From an uncultured Collinsella sp. (GTDB taxonomy: Bacteria; Actinomycetota; Coriobacteriia; Coriobacteriales; Coriobacteriaceae): 30,243 nt of DNA. The translations under genes and the position numbers were made by a program. The number at the start of each line of letters is the position of its first letter. Position 1 is the stretch's first letter. The notes below the pieces were generated by a model, which saw only the letters and a list, made by a program, of their open reading frames with translations, was not told where the DNA came from and did no database searches. This document shows positions 16,519-26,473 of this stretch, in pieces. The stretch lies in contig UQIK01000027.1 of the NCBI GenBank assembly GCA_900541125.1, positions 1 through 30,243 of the forward strand, in the 5' to 3' direction.

Positions 16519-17484
16519 ATGGCTGACAAGAACCCTTTGACTCCGGAAGAAGTGACGGAGTTATTCTCCGAAATCGATGCATCCGGCGTCTTGGATCCCA
16601 CGCTCGCCAAAAAGCGTACCGAGCGCATGCGTGAGAAGGAGGCTGCGGCCAAGCGCGGTGACAAAGCGGCGCTAGCGCAGCTGCGCAGCGAGGACCGTGC
16701 GAGCCAGGCAAAACATATCGACCCGCTGTCCGAGGACGATCCTTCGGGCTCGCAGGTGAGCCATACCATTACGAAGACCGCGATGGCCGTGGTTATCGGT
16801 ATTTTGGTGCTGATCGTGGGCATGCAGATCGGCTACGGCGTGATGCGCCGTCTGAATACCGCCAACCTGTCCGAGAGCGTTTCGGTTGATACCGTTTCTA
16901 CAGCACTCAAGGGTGGACTCGAGTGGGGCAACGGCTTTACGCAGTTCCCGCTCGACTTTACCGTCGATGAAGCCGATGAGCGTACGGGCACGGTCGAGGT
17001 GACGGTGTTGGACACGTCTTCTGCCAACGAGCTCGAGCTGCTGTCCAACGGGCAGATCCAGGCCGCGGCGCTTGCGACCAACGCGCTGCTCAACGACAAG
17101 ATCGACCGCGTGGTGTATAACGTTCACGCCTATATCGACGAGGATAGCAACATTCAGCACGATTCCTTCTTTGGCATGTTCCCCGCGCGGGGCCACCAGA
17201 GCGCCATTTTGACGTTCGTGTGGACCAAGAGCTCATCCAACGCCACGAGTATCGACTGGAAGATGCGCATCGTGAGTATGGATGACACCATCGCCGAGCG
17301 CATTCAGAAGCAGGTGAACTCGGTGTCGTCGTTGATTGAGGACCCGGTGGTGAGCCAGACCAAGATTGACGAGGAAAAGGCCGAACGTGACCTGGAGCAT
17401 CGTCTGCATGGCCGCGAGATTTTCCGCGGCGGCAAGCCCGATCGCTCACCGTCCGATTTGCTGGAGCAGGACAAGAGAAAGTAA
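16519..17484 (+). CDS. Single-pass membrane protein of unknown function
   Basis: Not recognised. 321 residues: a charged cytoplasmic N-terminal part (about 1-85, many K, R, E), one membrane helix at about 88-110 (AVVIGILVLIVGMQIGYG), and an extracytoplasmic domain of about 110-250 with alternating strands (RTGTVEVTVLDTSS, RVVYNVHAYIDED, SAILTFVWTKSSS). The tail is charged and ends in KRK. Start ATG 16519 has AGGAAG upstream. It lies 19 bases after the ABC exporter gene and shares its terminator, so it may work with that transporter; this is inference from position only. Confidence 0.78.
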   Translation: MADKNPLTPEEVTELFSEIDASGVLDPTLAKKRTERMREKEAAAKRGDKAALAQLRSEDRASQAKHIDPLSEDDPSGSQVSHTITKTAMAVVIGILVLIVGMQIGYGVMRRLNTANLSESVSVDTVSTALKGGLEWGNGFTQFPLDFTVDEADERTGTVEVTVLDTSSANELELLSNGQIQAAALATNALLNDKIDRVVYNVHAYIDEDSNIQHDSFFGMFPARGHQSAILTFVWTKSSSNATSIDWKMRIVSMDDTIAERIQKQVNSVSSLIEDPVVSQTKIDEEKAERDLEHRLHGREIFRGGKPDRSPSDLLEQDKRK

Positions 17485-17490
17485 GACGTC

Positions 17491-17531
17491 ATCATCCCGC
17501 GTGAGCCACAAGCCTCGCGGGATGATTTTTT
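17491..17531 (+). terminator. Terminator of the ABC exporter operon
   Basis: 11-bp stem ATCATCCCGCG/CGCGGGATGAT with a 14-base loop, followed by five T, 6 bases after the stop codon. Confidence 0.92.
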
Positions 17532-17622
17532 AATCCCCGTCCCAGAAAAATCATTATGCATAGAAAGTCATAATTATCATTTCGTAAACATTTCGATGAA
17601 ATTAACGCCATGAGGCATGCTT

Positions 17623-17638
17623 GCGGTTACAATACCGC
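17623..17638 (+). promoter_or_regulatory. -10-like TACAAT framed by an inverted repeat, upstream of carA
   Basis: GCGGT-TACAAT-ACCGC places a -10-like hexamer (17628-17633) at the exact centre of a 5-bp inverted repeat. No good -35 is seen at 16-18 bases. It could be a promoter with an overlapping operator. The preceding 90 bases are AT-rich for this genome. Confidence 0.4.
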
Positions 17639-17654
17639 GAGGCCTAACTACACA

Positions 17655-17685
17655 CCTTTAAACCGGTCCTGTGAGACCGGGAAGG
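17655..17685 (+). promoter_or_regulatory. PyrR-type RNA hairpin overlapping the carA ribosome binding site
   Basis: Upper stem CCGGTC (17663-17668)/GACCGG (17675-17680) closes the hexaloop CTGTGA, giving TCCTGTGAG, which fits the PyrR-binding core UCCNGNGAG. A lower stem CCTT (17655-17658)/AAGG (17682-17685) across an internal bulge matches the known binding-loop shape. AAGG is part of the AAGGAG ribosome binding site, 4 bases before the carA ATG. UMP-bound PyrR would therefore block translation. The pyrR gene is not in the window. Confidence 0.75.
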
Positions 17686-17691
17686 AGAACT

Positions 17692-19131
17692 ATGGCGAAC
17701 AACCATACCGCGGGCGCTGCCGCCCGCACCTTCGCGCCCAGCGAGCTTTGCCAGCGTATGCTGGCCAAAACCAGCAAGGGCACCTGCGGTCCCTGCATCC
17801 TGTATCTTGAGGATGGGACCATTTTTTATGGACGTGCATGCGGCGCCGCGGGCACCGCGACCGGCGAAGTCTGCTTCAACACCTCGCTCGAGGGCTACTT
17901 TGAGGTCATGACCGACCCGAGTTATGCCGGCCAAATCGTAACCATGACCTATCCGCAGATCGGCAACTACGGTATCGACGAGACCGACGTCCAGTCGGCC
18001 TTCCCCGGCGACGCCGTGCGCCCTGCGAGCGCTCCGGCCATGCGCGGCATGATCGTTCGCGACATGTGCGCCACGCCTTCTAACTGGCGCTCGGCCGTCA
18101 GCGTGCCGGAGTACCTGCGCGCTCGCGGCATCGTCGCTATCGAGGGTGTCGACACCCGCGCTCTGGTGCGCCATCTGCGCGACAATGGTTCCAAGATGGG
18201 CATTATCTCGACCGAGATCTTCGACGTCGACGAGCTTGCCGAGCGTCTGGCCGCAGCGCCCACGCTGGTAGGCGAGAACCTGGTGAAGACCGTAAGTTGC
18301 CCCGCGCCTCACGAGTTTGTGGCCGCCGACCTGCCTGCCACGCATGACTTTGCACTTGCGGTTGCCGCTCCTGCCCGTCACAAAGTGGTCGCCTACGACT
18401 GCGGTGTGAAGCGCGGCATTCTGGAGGGTCTGGTCCGCGCCGGCTGCGACCTTACTGTCGTGCCGTGGGATACGCCTGCCCAGCAGGTGCTCGACATGAA
18501 TCCCGATGGCGTCTTTTTGTCCAACGGTCCCGGCGACCCCGATGCCGTGGTGGAGACCTACGAGCAGGTGCAGCAGCTGATCGGCAAGGTGCCGGTCTTT
18601 GGCATTTGTCTTGGTCACCAGATGATCAGCCTGGCCTGCGGCGCCCAGATGGAAAAGCTTAAGTTCGGTCACCGCGGTGGCAACCAGCCGGTCATGAACC
18701 TGGTAAGCCGTCGCGTGGAGATCACCGCACAAAACCATGGCTTTGGCCTGCTATTTCCCAGCTTGGGTAAGCTTGTCCCCGAGCTTTCCGGCGGCGAGAC
18801 CGAGCATGCGGCCGATGGAGATCTGCGCGTCTGGGTGCGCCGCGGAATCGCGCCGGTCGCGATGAACGAGCGCTTCGGCCGCATTCGCCTGACGCACGTG
18901 AACCTCAACGACGGCACCGCCGAGGGCATCCAGCTGCTCGACGCCCCGTGCTTCTCGGTCCAGTACCACCCCGAGGCCTCGCCTGGCCCCACCGATGCCC
19001 ACTATCTCTTTACCGCCTTTACGCGACTCATGGACGGCGAGGAGAACTACCTGGACATCGACACCGCGAAGGACCGCCTGGCTGGCTGGAACTTTGCTGA
19101 GTCCGAGACCGCTGAGACCGAGGAGAACTAA
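17692..19131 (+). CDS. carA: Carbamoyl-phosphate synthase small subunit
   Basis: 479 residues, clearly longer than the usual 355-390. The CarA-specific N-terminal domain (GEVCFNTSLEGYFEVMTDPSY, PQIGNYG) is followed by a class I glutamine amidotransferase domain with catalytic Cys306 in GICLGHQ, and His426 and Glu428 in QYHPEAS. It releases ammonia from glutamine for CarB. Extra length comes from an N-terminal extension of about 30 residues and an insertion between QNHGF (347-351) and LTHVNLNDGT (from 400), where relatives have about 13 residues. Start ATG 17692 has AAGGAG; TTG/GTG alternatives upstream lie inside the regulatory hairpin. carB begins 1 base after the stop. Confidence 0.96.
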   Translation: MANNHTAGAAARTFAPSELCQRMLAKTSKGTCGPCILYLEDGTIFYGRACGAAGTATGEVCFNTSLEGYFEVMTDPSYAGQIVTMTYPQIGNYGIDETDVQSAFPGDAVRPASAPAMRGMIVRDMCATPSNWRSAVSVPEYLRARGIVAIEGVDTRALVRHLRDNGSKMGIISTEIFDVDELAERLAAAPTLVGENLVKTVSCPAPHEFVAADLPATHDFALAVAAPARHKVVAYDCGVKRGILEGLVRAGCDLTVVPWDTPAQQVLDMNPDGVFLSNGPGDPDAVVETYEQVQQLIGKVPVFGICLGHQMISLACGAQMEKLKFGHRGGNQPVMNLVSRRVEITAQNHGFGLLFPSLGKLVPELSGGETEHAADGDLRVWVRRGIAPVAMNERFGRIRLTHVNLNDGTAEGIQLLDAPCFSVQYHPEASPGPTDAHYLFTAFTRLMDGEENYLDIDTAKDRLAGWNFAESETAETEEN

Positions 19132-19132
19132 C

Positions 19133-22447
<3,315 letters not shown>

Positions 22448-22458
22448 TTGACCTGGCC

Positions 22459-22543
22459 GGCCGGGGCGGCAGCCGGACACTTTCTCTCGGAAACTGGGCT
22501 TCGCGAAGTTTTCCGAGAGAAAGGTCCGCCTCCCGCCCCGGCC
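22459..22543 (+). repeat. Large palindrome A between carB and purE
   Basis: GGCCGGGGCGG (22459-22469) pairs with CCGCCCCGGCC (22533-22543), and the inner arms TTTCTCTCGGAAA/TTTCCGAGAGAAA continue the stem with two mismatches and one bulge. The loop CTGGGCTTCGCGAAG holds a CTTCGCGAAG palindrome. It starts 12 bases after the carB stop. The core reappears inverted in palindrome B. Confidence 0.93.
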
Positions 22544-22616
22544 TGCGGTGACTTGGCTGCACCGTGTGCTGCCGAAGGGGCTTTGCGCGATGACTAGGGC
22601 TGAATAAAAAATGAGT

Positions 22617-22652
22617 GTGGGCTCTGTCGTTCGAATGAACGACAGAGCCCAC
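22617..22652. terminator. Perfect 16-bp hairpin midway between carB and purE
   Basis: GTGGGCTCTGTCGTTC and its exact complement surround a GAAT loop. AAAAAA lies just left and TTAATATTT just right, giving a T-run after the stem on the minus strand and a weaker one on the plus strand. A bidirectional terminator is the simplest reading. Confidence 0.65.
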
Positions 22653-22701
22653 GTTAATATTTCAGCCAACGTACGTCATAGCAATCCCCGGTAGGTCGCA
22701 G

Positions 22702-22773
22702 GGTGGCGGCTGAGCCTTTCCCTCGGGAAACTTCGCGAAGCCCAGTTCCCGAGGGAAAGGCTCAGCCGCCACC
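22702..22773 (-). repeat. Large palindrome B between carB and purE
   Basis: A perfect 28-bp stem (22702-22729 with 22746-22773, beginning GGTGGCGGCTGAG) has a 16-base loop containing CTTCGCGAAG. Its complement matches the core of palindrome A apart from two positions per arm that change together with their partners. The outer arms differ from those of A. Confidence 0.95.
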
Positions 22774-22799
22774 ACGCAGACCGCAGGGACGGGAGCAGC

Positions 22800-22817
22800 T
22801 ATACTACTCTCAGTAGT
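22800..22817 (+). promoter_or_regulatory. Possible purE -10 with adjacent hairpin
   Basis: TATACT (22800-22805) could be the purE -10; a -35 is not clear. ACTACT-CTC-AGTAGT (22803-22817) forms a small inverted repeat over the expected transcription start, perhaps an operator. Evidence is weak. Confidence 0.32.
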
Positions 22818-22868
22818 TAAGGGTCGCGGATCCGCCGCGTCACCGCTCTCAACAGGAGGTCTTTGTTT

Positions 22869-23333
22869 ATGGCAGATCAAAAGCCGGTTGTCGGGATCAT
22901 CATGGGTTCCAAGTCCGATCTGGGCGTTATGGAAGGCTGCACCGCCGAGCTCGAGGCACTGGGTGTGCCCTATGAACTCGTGATTGCAAGCGCACACCGC
23001 ACGCCGGCGAAGGTCCACGAGTGGGCTTCGACTGCTGCCGATCGCGGTATCAAAGTGATTATCGCCGCCGCCGGCAAGGCCGCTCACTTGGGTGGTGTCG
23101 TGGCTGCCTTTACGCCGCTGCCGGTTATCGGCGTGCCTATGAAGACGAGTGACCTGGGCGGTATGGATTCGCTGCTGTCGATGGTGCAGATGCCTTCGGG
23201 CGTGCCCGTGGCCTGCGTTGCCATCAACGGCGCCAAGAACGCCGCCATCTATGCCACGCAGATTCTGGGTGCTTGCGACCCTGAGTACCGCAAGGTTATC
23301 GAGAAGATGAAGCAGGAGATGGCCGACGCTTAA
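22869..23333 (+). CDS. purE: N5-carboxyaminoimidazole ribonucleotide mutase
   Basis: 154 residues, typical of class I PurE. Motifs: VGIIMGSKSDLGVM at residues 10-22, SAHRTPAKVHEWA, AAAGKAAHLGGVVAAFTPLPVIGVPM and the AINGAKNAAIYATQIL helix. It rearranges N5-CAIR to CAIR in purine synthesis as an octamer. No purK is adjacent in this window. Start ATG 22869 has CAGGAGGT 8 bases upstream. A sortase gene starts 36 bases after the stop, with no clear terminator between. Confidence 0.97.
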   Translation: MADQKPVVGIIMGSKSDLGVMEGCTAELEALGVPYELVIASAHRTPAKVHEWASTAADRGIKVIIAAAGKAAHLGGVVAAFTPLPVIGVPMKTSDLGGMDSLLSMVQMPSGVPVACVAINGAKNAAIYATQILGACDPEYRKVIEKMKQEMADA

Positions 23334-23369
23334 GCGGCTTGCCGTTCCGTTGTAATCATAGGGAGAGTC

Positions 23370-24374
23370 ATGTCCGACTATCAGGGAAAACGTTTCTCGG
23401 CTTCTCAGATCCCCGATCCATCCAAGTCGGGATCGGCCCGCTCCATGCAGCATGGTCGGGCATCCTCTCCTCAGCAGGCTCGTGCGCCGCGCCCCGTAAC
23501 GCCGACGTCCCATCGCCGTCAGGATACGCCAGCTGCGTATCGCCCCTCGTCATATGGCACGGCAAAGAAGCAGGCCCGGTCGACGAGGCAACCGAGCGGT
23601 GCGTCGTCCAGCTATACCGAGCCGCCGCGTAAGAAGCGCCGCTCCATCATCCCCATTCTGCTCATCATCGTGGGCATCGGTCTGATTGTCGCCGCTGCCG
23701 CCATCTTTATCAATGCGCAGATCGGTTACAAGCAGGCGAGCGATTCGTATCAGAAAATCGAGAAGCAATATATAAGCGATAAGGACGCCAGCGGCGTGCC
23801 GATTATCGACTTCGATGCACTTGCTCAGACGAACCCCGAGATTGTGGGTTGGATTTACGCGCCGGGAACCAACATCAACTATCCCGTGGTGCAGACCAAT
23901 AACAACTCCAAATACCTCAACACGCTGTTTGACGGTACGTCCAATGCATCGGGTGCGATCTTCTTGGACAGCGACGATACCGCGCCGGGAATGGTCGACC
24001 AGCAGACCACGATCTACGGACACCATATGAACGATGGGTCGATGTTCAACGTGATTTCGGATACGACTGACCAGGCAACGTTCGATAGCATTGAATATGT
24101 GTACTACATCACACGGGATGCTACGTATAAGCTGCGACCACTGGCGACCAAGGTCGTTGAGGACACGTATGCCAAGGCGCGCACGCCCAATTTTGAGGGC
24201 GATGACGGGCTCAAGAACTACCTGTCCGAGATGCTCGACGGTGCTTCGGCAGTGGCGAGTGATGCAGGCGACCGCGCTGCTTCGGCAACCAAGGTCGTAA
24301 CGCTTGTGACCTGTCGTTCGTTATCGCTGAGCAACACGCGTGCTGTCATGGTGCTCACGCCGGTCGAGGAATAA
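23370..24374 (+). CDS. Class B sortase
   Basis: 334 residues. A long basic, Ser/Pro-rich cytoplasmic region (1-90, ending PPRKKRR) is followed by a membrane helix (about 92-115, IIPILLIIVGIGLIVAAAAIF) and an extracellular sortase domain. The catalytic set is visible: His218 in IYGHHM, Cys315 in VTLVTC and Arg324 in SNTRAVMV. FDALAQTNPEIVGWIYAPGTNINYPVVQ is typical of class B. Sortases attach surface proteins or pili to peptidoglycan; no sorting-signal substrate is encoded in this window. Start ATG 23370 has AGGGAGAG upstream. The N-terminal region is much longer than in classical SrtB. Confidence 0.92.
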   Translation: MSDYQGKRFSASQIPDPSKSGSARSMQHGRASSPQQARAPRPVTPTSHRRQDTPAAYRPSSYGTAKKQARSTRQPSGASSSYTEPPRKKRRSIIPILLIIVGIGLIVAAAAIFINAQIGYKQASDSYQKIEKQYISDKDASGVPIIDFDALAQTNPEIVGWIYAPGTNINYPVVQTNNNSKYLNTLFDGTSNASGAIFLDSDDTAPGMVDQQTTIYGHHMNDGSMFNVISDTTDQATFDSIEYVYYITRDATYKLRPLATKVVEDTYAKARTPNFEGDDGLKNYLSEMLDGASAVASDAGDRAASATKVVTLVTCRSLSLSNTRAVMVLTPVEE

Positions 24375-24383
24375 GTTGTTCGA

Positions 24384-24420
24384 GAGTAGCTAAAAAAGCC
24401 CCGTTCCAAATTGGCTACTC
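24384..24420. repeat. Inverted repeat after the sortase gene
   Basis: GAGTAGC (24384-24390) pairs with GCTACTC (24414-24420) around a 23-base loop that contains AAAAAAGCCCC. It lies 9 bases after the stop. It is not a classical plus-strand terminator; it may be a member of a dispersed repeat family. Confidence 0.5.
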
Positions 24421-24441
24421 GACGACGGTAAGGGAGAAATG

Positions 24442-24858
24442 ATGCTCGAGAATGGCAAAACGATGCCTTCGGTTGATGCTTGGCTGCGCGAGGCCAAGGC
24501 CGATTCGTCGGCACCTGCGTGCGGTATGTATCTGACACATAACGGTGTGGTGCGCGCGACGCCCAAGGCCGAGGCGCGCGGTGTCGAGACCGATGGCGTG
24601 GCGCCGGGCCACAAGGTGGGCGGCATGGTGTTCGGCTACGACGCCAGCAAGGTGCAGGCTGCTATCGAGGCCACGCGCGCGATGCCGGGTATTGGCTATG
24701 TGCGCGTGTGGCTGGCAAGCGGCGAGCTTGCCGTAGGTGACGACATCATGCTCGTGCTCATCGGCGGGGACATTCGCCCGCATGTGGTCGATGCGCTGCA
24801 GGCGCTCGTTGGCACCATCAAGAACGATTGTGTGAGTGAGGTCGAGCGCGAGGCGTAG
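24442..24858 (+). CDS. MoaE-like protein (molybdopterin synthase large-subunit fold)
   Basis: 138 residues; the layout resembles MoaE. CGMYLTHNGVVR matches the early glycine-rich strand, GYDASKVQAAIEATRA the first helix, VRVWLASGELAVGDDIMLVLIGG the IHRxGxLxVGE...V region, and VVDALQALVGTIKND the helix before the catalytic lysines. One lysine (TIK) is kept, but the second basic position seems lost (SEVERE). No other molybdenum cofactor genes are near, so a changed function is possible. Start ATG 24442 has AGGGAG 5 bases upstream; ATG 24439 is too close to that site. Confidence 0.6.
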   Translation: MLENGKTMPSVDAWLREAKADSSAPACGMYLTHNGVVRATPKAEARGVETDGVAPGHKVGGMVFGYDASKVQAAIEATRAMPGIGYVRVWLASGELAVGDDIMLVLIGGDIRPHVVDALQALVGTIKNDCVSEVEREA

Positions 24859-24890
24859 AGGCTTACGTCGATAGAAGACTCATTTATAAA

Positions 24891-24928
24891 AATGCCCGCC
24901 GGTACGTGTGATACCGGCGGGCATTTTG
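24891..24928. terminator. Bidirectional terminator between convergent genes
   Basis: A 14-bp perfect stem AATGCCCGCCGGTA/TACCGGCGGGCATT (24891-24904, 24912-24925) is flanked by A-run and T-run. It serves the MoaE-like gene (+) and the CmpB-family gene (-), which ends at 24949. Confidence 0.92.
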
Positions 24929-24948
24929 CGTTTTGGACGCGGTTGGCG

Positions 24949-26178
24949 CTACACGCGCGTCGCATCCTTGGGGCTCATGGTCATGCTCTGGAAGCGATTC
25001 TCCATAAAGTCATTATCGAAGTACTTGCCGTAGAACTGCGCAACGGGAATATCCGGTTCCGTGCCGTTGACGCGCTGATACCAATAATCGAGCGACTGCA
25101 GCGTCATAACGCCATCGACCAGCATAATGATGGTGAAGATGACGGTAGCGGAGTAGCGGCTCTTCCAGGGAATCATGTTGATGAGTTTGAGCAATCTGGG
25201 CAGAAGCAGCTTGATCCAGATGAGTCCACCCAAGCCCCATAGGCAGGCGAAGCCCGTGCAGGTACGTCCGCCGGTAAGGACGGCGAGCGGATCGGGCATG
25301 CCAAAGAGCTTCATATGCGAGTAGCTCCACGAAACCACGCCAAATGAGGTCTGCATAAACCAGCCCACGAACACCTCAAAGCTTGCGCCGAGCAGCGCGC
25401 TCACCAAAAAGATAATGATGGGGTTCTTTTTGTAGAAGCGGTTGAGCACCATGGTCATGAGCACGGCGCCAAATCCGTAGATGGGGCTGAAGGGGCCAAA
25501 CAGCATGCCGGCGCGGTTCTGGTAGACGCCCGGGTCGTCGACCGTCATGTGCCAGATGTCCTCGGCGATCAGGCCGAGTATGCAGCAGACAAAGAACACC
25601 CAGAACAGGTTGAAGTAGTTGAGCTTGATGTAGCCCTCGCCGGTTTCATCGCGCCCGAGCATGCCCTCGGCGGCGGCGTCGCGATCGAGCATCTCCTGCA
25701 GGCGGCGCTGCAGCTCGCGCTCCTGGCGCAGCGTGGGGTCGACGGTGGCCGAAAGTGCGACGAGGATGCCGAGCTGGATGGCAGGGCGCAGCAAGAAGGG
25801 CCCGATGCCCTGGAGCATCACGTCAACCAAAAGCTCGATGACGGTAAACGCGATAAGGATATAGGACAGACGGGCGGCATTGCGGCGCTGGTTCTTGATG
25901 AGGTCAAGGCCAAAGATGATCAAGATGACGGCACTGGCAGCCGAGAGCATGATGCCGGCGACAATCAGTCCGACCGCGACGAGCGTGTTATCGCCGAGCT
26001 TGGCGGCGGCGTTGCCGTTGATGAGCGCGGTGATGACCTGCCACATAAAGGCGCCGACCGACGGGAGCGTGCCCACGCCGGACAGGATGCACAGGACGGC
26101 GTACACCTTAATGATGAGGGGGATCTTCTTGACCTCCGTGGCGCTGGGGACGCTGGGGTCGAGTTCGTTTCGATCCAT
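24949..26178 (-). CDS. CmpB-family membrane protein (putative ABC transporter permease)
   Basis: 409 residues. About four membrane helices (residues 20-165) are followed by a charged segment (RQERELQRRLQEMLDRD) and a second membrane part. The latter (about 205-345) carries features of the ABC_trans_CmpB family: NYFNLFWVFFVCCILGLIAE, NRAGMLFGPFSPIYGFGAV, GASFEVFVGWFMQTSFGVVSWSY. Family naming as an ABC transporter is historical; no ATPase gene is adjacent and transport is unproven. The N-terminal half looks like a separate four-helix domain, so this may be a fusion. Start ATG 26178 has GAAAGGT 5 bases upstream and a good promoter at 26205-26233. Confidence 0.85.
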   Translation of the reverse strand: MDRNELDPSVPSATEVKKIPLIIKVYAVLCILSGVGTLPSVGAFMWQVITALINGNAAAKLGDNTLVAVGLIVAGIMLSAASAVILIIFGLDLIKNQRRNAARLSYILIAFTVIELLVDVMLQGIGPFLLRPAIQLGILVALSATVDPTLRQERELQRRLQEMLDRDAAAEGMLGRDETGEGYIKLNYFNLFWVFFVCCILGLIAEDIWHMTVDDPGVYQNRAGMLFGPFSPIYGFGAVLMTMVLNRFYKKNPIIIFLVSALLGASFEVFVGWFMQTSFGVVSWSYSHMKLFGMPDPLAVLTGGRTCTGFACLWGLGGLIWIKLLLPRLLKLINMIPWKSRYSATVIFTIIMLVDGVMTLQSLDYWYQRVNGTEPDIPVAQFYGKYFDNDFMENRFQSMTMSPKDATRV

Positions 26179-26204
26179 ACAGAACCTTTCTCGCTTTGTT
26201 GCAG

Positions 26205-26233
26205 GTTATAAGGATACGCCGCCGACCTGCCAA
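26205..26233 (-). promoter_or_regulatory. Promoter of the CmpB-family gene
   Basis: On the minus strand TTGGCA (26228-26233) and TATAAC (26205-26210) are 17 bases apart, each one base from consensus. The start codon is 27 bases beyond the -10. Confidence 0.65.
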
Positions 26234-26426
26234 AAGACAGGACGAACGTCCCAATTGCAACAATGTAAGCCCTAACGGCGGGCGAGACGCGCCGCAACGG
26301 AAGCATGCGGGATCGTCGGTCCTGAGGCGATTGCCCAATAAAATGTTTGGCTGCAAAACGGATTATAAGCTCGGTGGGCTTTTAAAAAGCGCTGTTCATG
26401 CGCGGGAGTGCTTGTCTTGCCGTGCG

Positions 26427-26432
26427 TATAAT
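26427..26432 (+). promoter_or_regulatory. -10-like TATAAT upstream of purF
   Basis: A perfect TATAAT lies 41 bases before the purF start, but no convincing -35 is seen. The rest of the roughly 190-base stretch back to the CmpB-family promoter holds no recognisable riboswitch or operator. Confidence 0.38.
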
Positions 26433-26473
26433 AGGGCAGGTAACTCCAAATAACGAGGCTCTGAGGGGATGCC

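Noticed and set aside
26234..26473. Purine riboswitch or PurR box before purF
   Set aside because: I looked for the purine-aptamer core and CGAA-type boxes and saw no convincing match.
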